This document shows, piece after piece, positions 1-10,200 of a stretch of DNA of 64,000 nucleotides (positions are counted from its first letter, which is position 1; the number at the start of each line of letters is the position of its first letter). The stretch is from NCBI RefSeq assembly GCF_014522305.1, contig NZ_CP041982.1, forward strand, positions 377,001 through 441,000, given 5' to 3'. The translations under genes and the position numbers were made by a program. The DNA is from Lactobacillus sp. PV034. Its GTDB lineage: Bacteria; Bacillota; Bacilli; Lactobacillales; Lactobacillaceae. The notes under the pieces are model-generated. The model worked only from the letters and a program-made list of their open reading frames with translations, ran no database searches and had not been told where the DNA came from.

Positions 1-697
1 CTAAGAAGCTGAGTTCATGATGGGGACGACGGGAATTTTCAATCTTTGCAAAATCAGTTCCCCCACTTCCGCCAAGATCAAAATACTCAAATCCCTCTTT
101 TTGTAAGATTGTAATGGTATCTTTATCTAATCCTTGGCCAACTTCTTTAATAATAATTGGAATATCAATGGAGTTTCTAATTTCCTTAAGGTTATCAAGC
201 CAGAAAAAGTTTCTATCTCCTTCTGGCATAGCTGCTTCTTGAACTGTATTTAGATGAATTTGTAGGGCATCAGCATTTAAATCTCTTACAATCGTTTTAA
301 CACTTTGAGAAGAGGTATTAGGATTAACATTTGCAAATAGGAGACCATCAGGATTTTCTTGACGAGCTACATAAAAACTTTGAAGTTGGTCAGGTTCTTT
401 TTCTAAAATACTAGCTGACCCTAAAGCTAAAGGAATATTTGCTTTAGCAGCAGCTTGACCTAATGTCTTATTAATACGAAGGGAAGTTTGTGAACCACCA
501 GTCATTGCATTAATGTAGATAGGGGCAGCGATAGTTTTACCAAATAAGCGAGTATTAATACTTTTTGTTTGATAACTACTTTCAGGTAGCGCAGGTCTAA
601 TCAAATGAATATAATCAAAATCTGAAGGTATTTCTTTATTAAAAAACATCTTGGCTAATGCAAGATGTTCTTCTTTTCTTTGAGATCTTTGAGACAT
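1..697 (-). CDS. fni: Type 2 isopentenyl-diphosphate delta-isomerase, 3' end outside window
   Basis: FMN- and NADPH-dependent enzyme interconverting isopentenyl and dimethylallyl diphosphate, the last step of the mevalonate route. The first 232 codons are present; the reading frame is open to the window edge, and the family is usually about 340-350 residues. It starts MSQRSQRKEEHLALAK, and the family's MTGGS flavin-site motif follows INA, with GSAS and later KEVGQG and DLGGSGGT typical of the TIM-barrel phosphate-binding loops. It lies just downstream of mvaK2 (13 bases between the mvaK2 stop and this start) and is the last visible gene of the mevalonate operon. Confidence 0.93.
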   Translation of the reverse strand, partial: MSQRSQRKEEHLALAKMFFNKEIPSDFDYIHLIRPALPESSYQTKSINTRLFGKTIAAPIYINAMTGGSQTSLRINKTLGQAAAKANIPLALGSASILEKEPDQLQSFYVARQENPDGLLFANVNPNTSSQSVKTIVRDLNADALQIHLNTVQEAAMPEGDRNFFWLDNLKEIRNSIDIPIIIKEVGQGLDKDTITILQKEGFEYFDLGGSGGTDFAKIENSRRPHHELSFL

Positions 698-710
698 AAT
701 TTTCCTTAAA

Positions 711-1787
711 TTAATGGGTTAATGAATGAACTTTGAAATTTAATGGTAAAATTCCATTCTTGCGCCACAAATTTTTTAATTCAGAAATATCAGTAGAAGA
801 ATCGGCAATAACGATTCCACAATCACCATTTCCAGCGCCTGAAGTTTTAGCAGCACCATTAAATTTTTCAGCAATATCAATTAGTTTAGTCAATTTTGGA
901 ATTTCAATTGCAATATGATTAAGTGAAGCAAATTTTTTTAAGATAGTGCGGTTAACGCGAATTTGTTGCTTAATTAGATCAATATTACTTGAACTAAACC
1001 CTTCAATCATTTTTAGAACACACTGACGGGATTTTTCCAAAAAGTCCTCATATTGATGTTTAATAGATTCCTTTTTAGCATTAGTTTTATCAACTAATTG
1101 AGAGGTAGAAGCTGGCTTTTGGCTCCAGCCAATTAAAAGTTCCATGCCAGTAGGTGGAGTTAAAAGATGAATTTTAAGTCCTGGCCAAGCTTCATTTAAA
1201 ATTGTGCTTAGGCTCTGGTGTTTCAATTCATTAGTAAGCCAATTCTTGTCGAAAGTTTGATAGGCAAGCCAGCCACCATAAACACTAGCTGCAATATCGC
1301 CAGCGGAACCATTTCCTTGAACGGTGTAGTGTGAAATAGCAGAAAGTTTGTAAATTAAGTCGTTACTTGCATCAACATTGTAATATTGTAAAATGGCTTT
1401 TACCGTTGCAACAGTAACTGCTGCAGAAGAACCTAAACCATATTTTTTTCCATCTGCAGAATCTAGATCTGAATTTACATGAAGATCATATACCGATAGA
1501 TCGATGCCTTGTTCTAAACAATATTGTTCAGTGAATTTAATGGCTGACAAGATGTATTCAAAAGGATTATCACGATTATCAATTACCATTTTATTGCCTT
1601 TGCGTACCCAATGGATTGAATCTTGTGAATATTGTTTTGAATAAATTAAACCACTTGTACTTTTGCTTTTAGAAATCGAAACTCGTACAAATTCGTTTAC
1701 AGCTACTAAAATAGCAGGACAGTTTTGCTCTAAAACTGCATATTCACCTGCAATATACAGTTTTCCAGGAGCTTTTACAGTAACCAA
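711..1787 (-). CDS. mvaK2: Phosphomevalonate kinase
   Basis: GHMP-family kinase that phosphorylates mevalonate 5-phosphate to the diphosphate using ATP. The 358-residue product opens MVTVKAPGKLYIAGEYAVLE, the family's N-terminal substrate region, carries the GHMP phosphate-binding motif GLGSSAAV near residue 118, and ends with a glycine-rich TSGAGNGDCG motif. The start codon is TTG (complement of 1785-1787), supported by a GAGGAA ribosome site eight bases upstream. It is third in the mvaK1-mvaD-mvaK2-fni operon, 32 bases after mvaD. Confidence 0.95.
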   Translation of the reverse strand: MVTVKAPGKLYIAGEYAVLEQNCPAILVAVNEFVRVSISKSKSTSGLIYSKQYSQDSIHWVRKGNKMVIDNRDNPFEYILSAIKFTEQYCLEQGIDLSVYDLHVNSDLDSADGKKYGLGSSAAVTVATVKAILQYYNVDASNDLIYKLSAISHYTVQGNGSAGDIAASVYGGWLAYQTFDKNWLTNELKHQSLSTILNEAWPGLKIHLLTPPTGMELLIGWSQKPASTSQLVDKTNAKKESIKHQYEDFLEKSRQCVLKMIEGFSSSNIDLIKQQIRVNRTILKKFASLNHIAIEIPKLTKLIDIAEKFNGAAKTSGAGNGDCGIVIADSSTDISELKNLWRKNGILPLNFKVHSLTH

Positions 1788-1819
1788 ATAAGTATTCCTC
1801 TAATCTATTACCAAATTTT

Positions 1820-2785
1820 TTAGTCCAAATAAGTTAGTCCAGGACCAAAACTCGCATCAACTATTTTAACATTCCCAAGTAGGTTATGAACAGCAGAAGA
1901 TATTGAATTAATATTTTTTTCTTGAGTCAAAATCTTAACGTTAGGGCCTGCATCAATTGTGTAATAACATTCAATTCCTTGTTTGCGAAGATTATGGACG
2001 AGATGAATGAGCTTAATTGTTGCCGGTTCAAAGTAGGTAAAGCTTGGGGTGGCAGTCAAATTAGTTGAATGCATTTCATTGGCTGAGAGCTCAGCTAATT
2101 CACCTAATTTGGAAAAGTCTTTATTTTTAATCGCTACTTCAAGTTCATTAATTTCTAGGTCATTACGATCAAGCCATGGTTGATAAAAAGGAGAGGTTTG
2201 AGCATGTAACATCCCTTTACTTGAAGAAATTTTCTTTTCTCCAGTATTGATTTCAACTGCTAGCATATGTAAATCCCAATCTGGATGTTCATTAATTGGG
2301 ATGGCAATTGATGTAATATCATCACCTTTAATCCATTTTACAAAACCACCATAAACTGAGCGCGTTGCAGATCCTGAACCTAAACGTGCTAAACGCGATA
2401 ATTGCGGCATAGCAAGATCTAAGTTATAACTTTTAGCAAAAGCACCAGCTAAGGCCGCAAATGCAGAGGCAGAAGAAGCTAAGCCGGCTGCGGTAGGGAC
2501 GTGGTTATAAGAATGAATTTCAAAATGATCATTTACCTTAAACATCTCTTGAAGCCGGCTAATATAATTAAAAACGCGTTTGCTATGCTCAGCATCTTGT
2601 TCTACATCATTTAAATAAAAACGATTTTTAGTCAAAGAGGGATCATGAATGACCTTAGTATCAGTATAAAAAGCATCAAGTGTCATTGATAAGCTAGACA
2701 TTAAAGGGGTTTTTAATGTTTGATTATCTTTGCCCCAATATTTAATTAGCGCAATATTAGTATGTGCACGTACATTAGCTTCCAT
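1820..2785 (-). CDS. mvaD: Diphosphomevalonate decarboxylase
   Basis: ATP-dependent decarboxylation of mevalonate 5-diphosphate to isopentenyl diphosphate. The product of 321 residues begins MEANVRAHTNIALIKYWGK, the signature N-terminus of the family, with the GHMP loop GLASSASAFAAL and the SGSATRSVYGGF active-site stretch. The frame is open for 43 more codons upstream, but those overlap mvaK1 and do not resemble the family; a GGAG ribosome site nine bases before 2785 marks the real start. The gap to mvaK1 is 16 bases, so the two genes are surely co-transcribed. Confidence 0.95.
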   Translation of the reverse strand: MEANVRAHTNIALIKYWGKDNQTLKTPLMSSLSMTLDAFYTDTKVIHDPSLTKNRFYLNDVEQDAEHSKRVFNYISRLQEMFKVNDHFEIHSYNHVPTAAGLASSASAFAALAGAFAKSYNLDLAMPQLSRLARLGSGSATRSVYGGFVKWIKGDDITSIAIPINEHPDWDLHMLAVEINTGEKKISSSKGMLHAQTSPFYQPWLDRNDLEINELEVAIKNKDFSKLGELAELSANEMHSTNLTATPSFTYFEPATIKLIHLVHNLRKQGIECYYTIDAGPNVKILTQEKNINSISSAVHNLLGNVKIVDASFGPGLTYLD

Positions 2786-2801
2786 AAATTCTTTTTCTCC
2801 T

Positions 2802-3725
2802 CTAAATTTCTTCAATCCAATAATTGGCAAAGTAAGGTTGAGCAAGATGCGCAATTTTTTTGGCAGTTTCTTGGTCAGGACATAAAGAAATGACAATACC
2901 TCCCATACCACCACCGGAAAGTTTGGTTCCTAAAGCACCATTAGCTTGAGCAATTTTACTTATTTGATCAATTCGTTTAGTCGAAAGACCAAAAGAGGCA
3001 AGGATATTTTGAGCTTGGCTAAAAATTTTACCTACTTTTTGTGGGTTTCGTTGTGCCCAAGCATTTTTGGTCTCATCGGCTAATATTCCAAGTTGGTCTA
3101 TTTTAGCTTTGTTTTCAGAAGAGGCTTCATACTGCTGCTTTACTAAACTAACGGCTTCTTTAGTATTACCTAATTCTCCCGTATCCATAATTAATAGGGT
3201 AGCACCCAAGGAGCCAGTTAATTCTTTTGGACCATCGTTTTTGTTAAAGAAAACAATTGAATCAGCTTTAACTGTTGCGCTGTCGATTCCTGATGCTTTA
3301 CCATGATTAATCATTTCAGCATGATTGGTAATTGCCATAATTTCAGCATCATCTAAATTTAGCTCTAAATATTTATTTAAAGCAAGCGTAGTACCATAAG
3401 CTACTACTGCGCTTGAGCCTAAACCACGTTCCATTGGAATCTCGCCAGTATAGGTAATAGCTATTGGATCATCATACTTAGCTTTTTCCATTAAAGTTTT
3501 AAAAACATACTTAAGACCGTCATATTCACTGGGAGCTTTTAAGTAAGGACCGTGGTAATGAGTGGTACTCATCGTACTTTCATCACTTGCCGGTGAGACA
3601 GTTGTTGTAATATTTAAAGCTTTAATTGGCATGGCTAGTGCATTCTTCCCATAAACGACTGAGTGTTCACCGATCAAGATAACTTTTCCATGTGCTTTAA
3701 CATCAAGAGATAAATTATTTTTCAT
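2802..3725 (-). CDS. mvaK1: Mevalonate kinase
   Basis: Phosphorylates mevalonate with ATP, the first kinase of the lower mevalonate pathway. The 307-residue product has KAHGKVILIGEHSVVYG near its N-terminus, the GHMP motif GLGSSAVVA, and the C-terminal glycine-rich KLSGGGMGG. An ATG four codons earlier (3735-3737) overlaps the AAAGGA ribosome site, so I prefer the ATG at 3723-3725. It is the first gene of the leftward mevalonate operon, divergent from rexB across a gap of about 75 bases that must hold both promoters. Confidence 0.94.
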   Translation of the reverse strand: MKNNLSLDVKAHGKVILIGEHSVVYGKNALAMPIKALNITTTVSPASDESTMSTTHYHGPYLKAPSEYDGLKYVFKTLMEKAKYDDPIAITYTGEIPMERGLGSSAVVAYGTTLALNKYLELNLDDAEIMAITNHAEMINHGKASGIDSATVKADSIVFFNKNDGPKELTGSLGATLLIMDTGELGNTKEAVSLVKQQYEASSENKAKIDQLGILADETKNAWAQRNPQKVGKIFSQAQNILASFGLSTKRIDQISKIAQANGALGTKLSGGGMGGIVISLCPDQETAKKIAHLAQPYFANYWIEEI

Positions 3726-3799
3726 TTTGTGATCCATCCTTTAAAACGACAATTTACTAAGTATCCCTATGATAAAATAATAATAAGGAGAAAATGTCA

Positions 3800-6700
3800 A
3801 TGATTAATATTATTACTGGACGTCAAACTGATCATTTACAAAATACAATTTTGGATCAGGCAATTGAAGCTTATCATAAGGATGTGAATCATCCTATATT
3901 TATAATTGTACCTAACCATATAAAATTTTCGGTTGAGGTCAGAACACTTAATAAATTATCAAACCTCACTAATCAAAACCAGGTAACAGTTAAAAATTTA
4001 CAAATTCTTTCTTTTTCACGTCTAGCTTGGTATTTTTTACGAGATAGTCAACAAATTATGCCCGAAATACTTGATGATGCTACAAGTATTATGCTTTTAG
4101 AGCAAATTGTTCAAGAAAAAAAAGATGATTTGTTACTATTTAAGGACAATGAAGTAACTCCTGGAGCGCTCAAACAATTATACGATGCAATTTTAATGAT
4201 GCGTCAGGGTAATTTAGAAATAGATGAATTAGATTATGACAACTTAAATGAAGAAACAAAGTATAAAGTTCATGATTTAAAAATAGTTTCAGAAGAATAC
4301 ATTGAACGCCTAGCAAATAAGTTTGCTCCAAAAGACCAAATGCAATTACTCTTAAATCAGTTTCTAGCTGAAAATGATTTAAAAGAGATCGAATTTTATT
4401 TTAGTGACTTTTCACATTTTTCACGCCAGGAGCAGTTAACCTTACAATTAATTGCTAAAAAAGCTAAAAATATGACAATTGCATTTAAAACTCGAAACGG
4501 TGCTATTAATTCTCACTTTGAGCCGGGTGATTATGATTATGTGGTCCAAAAAACTATTAATAATCTTGAGCATTTTTTACAAAATCAAGCTTTAAACTAT
4601 CAGGTTAGTGAAGTTCCAGTCAATAAGACTTTAACCAAACGTGAAAAGTTAAATAATATCTGGGCGAATAATCTCACGCAAACTGATCAAGAGCTTGAAA
4701 GTTTTGTTCAACCAGTTAAAGCAGATTCGCGGTATGCTGAAGCCTACTTTGTTGCGCGAACTATTTACCAACAAGTAGCCTTAAATAATTATCGCTATTC
4801 TGACTTTTTAGTTTTAGCACCTAATTTAGAAGCTTATGAGACTTATTTGACTCCAATTTTACGTCAAAATAAAATTCCGTTTTTCAATGATTTACAGCGA
4901 AAAATGAAATTTCACCCTTTAGTAATAGCAATAGAAAACCTATACCAGATTTATCAGCGTGGCTTTCAAACGAATAATTTACTTGCGTTTATTAAGAGTA
5001 ATTTATTTGTTCCAGATTGGTATCATAATGATTCAGAATTTCAAAGCGATGTCGATCAGCTAGAAAATTTCGCTTTGGCACATGGTATTAATCAACACTT
5101 ATGGACGCGCAAGCTCCAAAGTTTTGTTGATGCCCAAGTAATTGCGTTAGATGATTCTAAAGCACAGGTTGAGCGGCTAGAAAGGTTGCGCAAATACTAT
5201 GTTGATCAAATTGATCAGTTATTTACAGAATTAAAAGTTGAAAAAGATTCTCAAACCGCCTTAACTAAGTTTTGGAACTTTTTAATTCAAAATAGGGTAC
5301 ATAAGCAATTAGAAAATTGGCGTACGCAAGCTAATAATGAAGATGACTTACAAAAGGCGCAAGAGCCTGAGCAAGTATGGTCAACACTGAACCAGCTATT
5401 AAAAGATTACCTCTTACTTAATGAGTCTTTTGATTTTGAAAGTTTTTTACAAGTTTTGATAGCTGGGTTTGGGGAGGCTGACTTTTCACAGATTCCATCT
5501 ACTTTAGATGCAGTTAATATCTCTGAATTAGGGATGGTTCAAGGCCAAGAGTTTAAGCAAGTTTTTATTATGGGAGCTACCAGTAACGACTTGCCACAAA
5601 TTGAAAAAATTCCTGGCTTTTTTAGCACGGAAAATCTTGAGCAATTAAATCAAAGCTTACAGGAAACGCAAAAAATAGAGGATAGTCAAAAGATTAACAA
5701 TTTAGATCAAAATTATCAGTTTGGTAGAGCATTAAGTTTAGCCCAAGATAGAATTTATTTATCTTATCCTATTTTGAATACGGCTAATGAAGAACTTGAA
5801 CCTTCTATTTTTTATCGTCAACTTCTAAATCGCCTAAATCTAAAGGAATATGAACAACACGACCTCCCACAATCTAGTGGCGAGATTTTATCATTTATTA
5901 CTAATCCAGCTGCAAGTTTAGGATATGTGACCCACTTAAAGCGCGAAAACTATCGCGAGGCTGCACCACTACTTAAGCTTTCACAAGCTGAGCAACCAGA
6001 TTTAACTAAAGAAGTGCTCCTAGCAACAGAGTTCAAAAATATTCCTCATCAATTAACTCCCGAACTTGCTCAAGCATTATACGGAGCAAACATTGAAACC
6101 TCGGTGTCGCAACTTGAAACTTATTACGAAAATTCTTTTGAGTATTTCTTAAATTATGGACTTCATCTGCATAAGCGTTTTGAAAATGAACTTGATGTCG
6201 TCCAAGCAGGAAATTACTATCATGAAACTTTTGATCGCTTAGTTAAATACTTACAAGATACTAAATTAGACCTGGTAAGTCTTTCCACAGCCCAATTACA
6301 AGAAATTTTGCTTAAAATTCATCAGCAAATGCAAGAACTGGGACGTTATCGTCAACTCTTAACCGATCCTTTTAATCAGTATCTTTTCCGTCAGTTAGAT
6401 CAAACAACAGAGAATGTAGCTAAGTACTGGCACCGTAATATCAAAAAAACCACCTTTAAACCTCGCTACTCTGAATTAAGTTTTGGCCGCAATCAGCGCG
6501 TAAAAGGATTGGACTATAGTTTTACCAATCCAACTGGTGAGCACCAAATTGATTTAAGAGGAAAAATGGATCGCGTAGATCTTGCTGCCAACAGTGACAA
6601 AGTAATTGGTGCAGTTATCGATTACAAGTCCTCTGCTAAAAAGTTTGATTTAGGCTTATTTGCCAATGGAATTTCACTTCAAATGGTCTCATACTTGGAT

Positions 6701-7267
6701 GTATTGAAGAAAAATCACGAATTCTTTGCTGGCGATAAAGAACTTGATTTGCTAGGTGCTTTTTATCAAACCATTACTAAGAATGTGGAACGGCTTAATT
6801 CTGATACGAATATTTATGCTAACTTTAGTCTGAAAGACATTAAAACTGATAATGATAAAAAGTTAATGTATAACGGTATTTTAAATAAGGACCCAGCTTT
6901 ATTAGAAAGTATCGAGCCTTTATTACAAGAAGATCGTGCAGTTTCGGAACTTTATACTGGAGTAAAACGAAAAGTCGATGGAAGTTTGACTTTGCCGCGA
7001 GAAACGAGCTTTTCTAGTGATGATTTAGATAAGATTTTGAAATATAATTCTTACTTGATTGAGCAAGCAGCACAAAAAATACTTAATGGTAATATCGAGC
7101 TTAATCCATATCGTTATAATAAAAAGACACCGCTACAATATTCTGACTTTAAAGATATTTTCTTCTTTGATGCCATGTTAAAAGAAAATAATTACCATAA
7201 AATTACTTCTTTGAAAAAGAAAGAGTTGTTAGACCTAATTAAGGAAAAATTAGATAAGGAGGATTGA
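3800..7267 (+). CDS. rexB: ATP-dependent helicase/nuclease subunit B (RexB/AddB type)
   Basis: Second subunit of the RexAB (AddAB-like) helicase-nuclease that resects double-strand breaks for RecA. About 1155 residues; an ATG at 3794 lies only three bases from the AAGGAG ribosome site, so the ATG at 3800 is likelier. The C-terminal RecB-type nuclease domain is clear: GKMDRVD near residue 921, the catalytic VIDYKSS near 940 and a SLQMVSYLDV helix after it. Where Bacillus AddB has a Walker A loop at the N-terminus this protein reads TGRQTDHL, and I find no cysteine anywhere, so the Fe-S cluster of AddB is absent; the position of one ligand reads YENSFEYF. The rexB stop and rexA start are one base apart. 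Confidence 0.93.
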   Translation: MINIITGRQTDHLQNTILDQAIEAYHKDVNHPIFIIVPNHIKFSVEVRTLNKLSNLTNQNQVTVKNLQILSFSRLAWYFLRDSQQIMPEILDDATSIMLLEQIVQEKKDDLLLFKDNEVTPGALKQLYDAILMMRQGNLEIDELDYDNLNEETKYKVHDLKIVSEEYIERLANKFAPKDQMQLLLNQFLAENDLKEIEFYFSDFSHFSRQEQLTLQLIAKKAKNMTIAFKTRNGAINSHFEPGDYDYVVQKTINNLEHFLQNQALNYQVSEVPVNKTLTKREKLNNIWANNLTQTDQELESFVQPVKADSRYAEAYFVARTIYQQVALNNYRYSDFLVLAPNLEAYETYLTPILRQNKIPFFNDLQRKMKFHPLVIAIENLYQIYQRGFQTNNLLAFIKSNLFVPDWYHNDSEFQSDVDQLENFALAHGINQHLWTRKLQSFVDAQVIALDDSKAQVERLERLRKYYVDQIDQLFTELKVEKDSQTALTKFWNFLIQNRVHKQLENWRTQANNEDDLQKAQEPEQVWSTLNQLLKDYLLLNESFDFESFLQVLIAGFGEADFSQIPSTLDAVNISELGMVQGQEFKQVFIMGATSNDLPQIEKIPGFFSTENLEQLNQSLQETQKIEDSQKINNLDQNYQFGRALSLAQDRIYLSYPILNTANEELEPSIFYRQLLNRLNLKEYEQHDLPQSSGEILSFITNPAASLGYVTHLKRENYREAAPLLKLSQAEQPDLTKEVLLATEFKNIPHQLTPELAQALYGANIETSVSQLETYYENSFEYFLNYGLHLHKRFENELDVVQAGNYYHETFDRLVKYLQDTKLDLVSLSTAQLQEILLKIHQQMQELGRYRQLLTDPFNQYLFRQLDQTTENVAKYWHRNIKKTTFKPRYSELSFGRNQRVKGLDYSFTNPTGEHQIDLRGKMDRVDLAANSDKVIGAVIDYKSSAKKFDLGLFANGISLQMVSYLDVLKKNHEFFAGDKELDLLGAFYQTITKNVERLNSDTNIYANFSLKDIKTDNDKKLMYNGILNKDPALLESIEPLLQEDRAVSELYTGVKRKVDGSLTLPRETSFSSDDLDKILKYNSYLIEQAAQKILNGNIELNPYRYNKKTPLQYSDFKDIFFFDAMLKENNYHKITSLKKKELLDLIKEKLDKED

Positions 7268-7268
7268 G

Positions 7269-10200
7269 ATGGCAACTTTTACACGTGCCCAACAACAAGC
7301 AATTGATGATCATGGCAAAGATATTTTGGTTTCAGCCTCTGCTGGTTCCGGTAAAACCTCTGTTTTAGTTGAACGCGTTTTAAATAAGATTTTAAAGGGA
7401 ACACCAGTTGATAATTTATTAATTATTACCTTTACTAAAGCAGCAGCTAACGAGATGAAGGAAAGAATTAAAACTGAATTAAGTGAGCGGCTAAAGAAAG
7501 AACAAAATAATAAATTTTTACGTGACCAACTATTAAATGTAGATACTGCTAATATTTCTACGATCGATTCTTTTTGTGTAGATATTATTCGACGTTTTTA
7601 TTATGTGATCGAATTAGATCCTAGTTTTTCAGTTTTAACTGATGAAACTCAAGCAGCTCTTTTACGTGAACGAGCTTTAAATGAAATTGAGAAAGAATAT
7701 TTAGAGCGCGATGATCAAGATTTTATTGAATTCTATGATAATTTTGCTGGCGATCGCGAGGTTGATGGTGCTCACAATCTCTTGTTAGATCTTTATAATA
7801 GTGCGATGACACAGCCGAATTATGAGAGCTTTTTAAAAAATTTAGCTAATTACTATGAAGTTGGTGAAGATTTAGTAAGTAGTAACTTATGGCAGGAAAA
7901 AATCAAACCATTTTTATTGGCTCAGTTAACAAGTATTAGAGCGCAAGCAGAAAAATTACTAAGTTTGAGTCAGTATGAACAAAAAGAATTAGCTAAGCAA
8001 AAAGAAAGTTTTATGCTTTTTGAAGCTAATCTAAATAATTTAATCACGGCAATTGAGCAAGATGAAGCCTACGATAATCAAGTCGCCCTCTTTAAATTGT
8101 GTAAATTTGAAGGAAATGCACGTATTTCTAAAAAGTGGGATGAAGATTTAAAGGAAGTTTTTGAAGAAGGCAAAACGTTTAAAAATACTGCTACAAAGCA
8201 CCTCCATCAGTTATTTGCTCAATTTTACATTACTAATGAAGCTGAACAAATTAAAGTATTAAATAAATCCAAGAAATTAGTAACTACAATTGGAAAAGTA
8301 GAATTAGCTTTGATTAAGCGGTTTAATCGCTTAAAGAGAGAGCAAAACTTACTTGATTATTCTGATATGGAGCAACTAGCATATCAAATTTTGACAACAG
8401 ATTCTTCAAAATCCCAATTAGCGCAAGAATACTACCAGAATAAATTTTCTGAAATCCTGATTGATGAATATCAGGATGTGAATGAACTTCAAGAAGAAAT
8501 TGTTCAAGCTATTAAGAAAAAGGGCAAGAATAATTTATTTATGGTAGGGGATGTAAAACAATCAATTTATGGTTTTCGACAAGCTCGTCCCCAGTTGTTT
8601 TTGGAGAAGTATGAAGCATATGCGACTGCACAAGATGAGCAAACTGAAAGAATTATTTTAGCTGACAACTTTAGATCAACTAAAAATGTTACGACGACTG
8701 TAAATCGATTATTTAACCCTGTTTTAACTAAAGATTTTGGTGGGATTGATTACCAAGCAGAAGGTGAATTGGTCTTTGGAGCAAATTATTATCCTGATGA
8801 TCTAGATACAACTAGTGAATTTATTTATGGTGATCAAGAAGAGAATCAAGTAAAAGTTGCTACTGCATCAAATGACAAAGAAGATTTTGCTGAAATTCAA
8901 ATGGTTATTCAGAGAATTAAACAATTAAAGGAAAACCATTTTCAAGTCTATGATCCTAAAACAAAGTTAAAAAGAGGGATAGAATATTCGGATATTGCAA
9001 TTTTAACCAGAACTCGTAGTGATAATTTAGAGATCATGCAAGAATTTGCAAAAGAGAATATTCCATTATTTATCTCTGATGCGCAAAATTATTTTCAAAC
9101 TTTTGAATTAATTATCATTATGAATTTGTTGCGGATTATTGATAATCCTAGACAAGATATTCCTTTAGTGGCCGTTTTGAGATCACCAATTTTTAATTTT
9201 ACTGAACCAGAATTGGCACAGCTAAGAATTAAAACTAAAAAGGGAGATTTCTTTGATGCAGTAGCTAATTATGCTAGTGAAAGCTCAAAATTAGGAGAAA
9301 AAAGCAGGAACTTTTTAAATCAATTGGAAGAATTTAGGAAATTTGCTACGACAAATCGAATTTCAGAATTAATTTGGACGATTTATGAAAAAACTCACTT
9401 ATTAGAAATCGTAACTGGTTTACCAAATGGTCAACAACGTCGTCTCAATTTGCAATCTTTATATGAGCGAGCAAATTCGTATGAAACTGCTGGCTTTAAA
9501 GGGTTATATCAATTTATTTCTTTCATTGAAAGAATGCGCCGTAATCAAAAGGATTTAGCTCAACCTTTATTAAGTAATGATGTTGATAATGCAGTAAAAT
9601 TAATGACAATTCATGGATCCAAAGGATTAGAATTTCCAGTGGTGTTTGTAGTGGGATTAACCCATCAATATCAAAAGCGTGACTTAAGTAATAGTTACGA
9701 TATTAATAGTGATGTCGGTTTAGGTTTAACTCTTAAGACCCCTGAATATAAAATTGATTCTCTAGTAAAATCAGTAATTGATACCGCGAAGAAAAGGGAA
9801 AATTTAGAAGAAGAAGCAAGAATTCTTTATGTAGGCTTAACTCGTGCAAGACAAAAGTTGATTTTAGTTGCGGCCTTAAAGAAAGGTAAATCGGAAGATG
9901 ATTTTTTCTCAAGATGGGAACAAGCCTTAGATAAACATCATAAAATTCCATTTAACCAGAAAGTTGCAGCTACATCCCCTTTATCATTTCTTGGGCCAGA
10001 GTTGGCAGTAGAACGAACGATTGATCATCGCATCACCGACCTAGCTCCAATAACTAGTGATAATAAAAATATTTATTTTATTAAATATGAGACTAGCCAT
10101 CACAATAACAAGCATGACGTAGAAAAAAGTAAGTTAGGACAAGAAAATCCTAAATTGATCTCTGTGGTAGAAAAGCTATATAACTTTAAGTATCCTTTCA

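Noticed and set aside
2786..2914. 43-codon N-terminal extension of mvaD
   Set aside because: Lies inside mvaK1, has no family similarity, and a good ribosome site marks the start at 2785.
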